A DNA stretch of 21,437 nucleotides from JAPYWM01 sp964489015 (lineage in GTDB: Bacteria; Bacteroidota; Bacteroidia; SpSt-205): contig CAZAXD010000031.1 in the NCBI GenBank assembly GCA_964489015.1, positions 1 to 21,437 of the forward strand. Direction: 5' to 3'. The notes under the pieces are model-generated. The model did no database searches and had not been told where the DNA came from. It saw nothing but the letters and a program-made list of their open reading frames with translations. The position numbers and the translations under genes were made by a program. This document shows, piece by piece, positions 21,039 through 21,437 of this stretch. Position 1 is the first letter of the stretch. Every line of letters starts with the position of its first letter.

Positions 21039-21437
21039 TCAGCGCAGCCCTCGTAGGGTCTGGACTGTGCCATCAGGTAGCTGCACCACTAGCACGTACG
21101 CTCCCCTACCAACCTCTATGGGCACCACGTGGATACCGGCAGAAAGGTACTCACCGCCTTCACTAAGCTGACGACCCGTTATGTCATAAGCGACCCAACT
21201 GCACCAGCCGCTCTCCTTAGCGGCGAGGCTAAGCAGCGTTCCACTGGCCGTCTCGATAAGCGACAGGCGCGGCTGGCCGCAGGTAGAGCTGATTTCTACG
21301 GTAGCAATCTCGACGACGGCTCCATCTGGGCTCACCTCAGAAAGGCGATAGAGCGTGCCAGCGGGCGCCAAACCAGACGGATCCACCAAATTGTAGAGCT
21401 TGAGGCCGAGCCCTCCCTGGGTAGGCACCTCCCCAAT
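21039..21437 (-). CDS. C-terminal part of a secreted protein, probable T9SS cargo (partial)
   Basis: The frame is open to the right edge of the window, so the N-terminus is missing; GTG 21428 is an internal codon, not a proven start. The final 70 or so residues look like a divergent type A sorting domain: a strand ending WVAYDITGRQLSEGG, a turn with AGIHVVPIEVGRGAYVLVV and the end VQTLRGLR, but without a clear YPNP opening. The part before it (LKLYNLVDPSGLAPAGTLYRLSEV) resembles the end of a fibronectin-like domain. It is convergent with mtaB. Confidence 0.65.
   Translation of the reverse strand: MGEVPTQGGLGLKLYNLVDPSGLAPAGTLYRLSEVSPDGAVVEIATVEISSTCGQPRLSLIETASGTLLSLAAKESGWCSWVAYDITGRQLSEGGEYLSAGIHVVPIEVGRGAYVLVVQLPDGTVQTLRGLR

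Overview
The window looks like chromosomal DNA from a member of the Bacteroidota. Four signs point the same way: a type IX secretion (T9SS) type A C-terminal sorting domain (CDS at 4280-5617), a eukaryote/archaeal-type prolyl-tRNA synthetase, the Bacteroidota form of arginine decarboxylase, and repeated copies of the Bacteroidota -7 promoter box (TAnnTTTG). GC content is moderately high for the phylum and the genes are packed tightly, with very short intergenic gaps and three convergent pairs whose 3' ends overlap. I see no tRNA, rRNA, CRISPR array, transposase or prophage gene.

Layout. 1-859: aroE, read from the left edge. 825-3489 (minus): a probable operon of a class III sirtuin, an Ig-like lipoprotein with a disturbed 5' end, and a small exported, probably beta-barrel protein. 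3585-5617 (minus): an N-terminally incomplete hypothetical and a T9SS-secreted beta-propeller-like protein with a terminator after it. 5719-7464 (plus): an exported, very basic 581-residue protein built of about twenty-two 16/18-residue repeats carrying regularly spaced His and Cys. 7406-9328 (minus) and 9364-10242 (plus): a divergent asnB-like gene and an LpxL-type acyltransferase. 10242-10308: a long hairpin between convergent genes. 10324-12641: divergent proS and a Trp-rich lipoprotein. 12654-15172: a cystathionine beta-synthase, then a lamin-tail-domain protein without a normal start codon. 15102-18292: folD coupled to arginine decarboxylase, divergent from an arginase. 18313-20993: lpdA-mtaB operon. 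21039 to the right edge: the C-terminal part of another probable T9SS cargo.

How the genes fit together. Most are housekeeping or amino-acid/one-carbon genes (shikimate, transsulfuration, folate, arginine/polyamine, lipoamide, tRNA modification, tRNA charging), interleaved with envelope and secreted proteins of unknown role. The arginine decarboxylase and arginase compete for or share arginine and are divergently transcribed from a 36-bp gap.

Two things stand out. First, eight genes have a TAnnTTTG-like box ending exactly four bases before the start codon (five are exact matches), with no room for a leader. This suggests systematic leaderless transcription and decides several starts, including the ATG of asnB that exposes Cys2. 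Second, the repeat protein at 5719-7464 has seven consecutive C-x6-H modules at about 16-residue spacing following a His ladder in the same phase. I do not recognise it as any described family.
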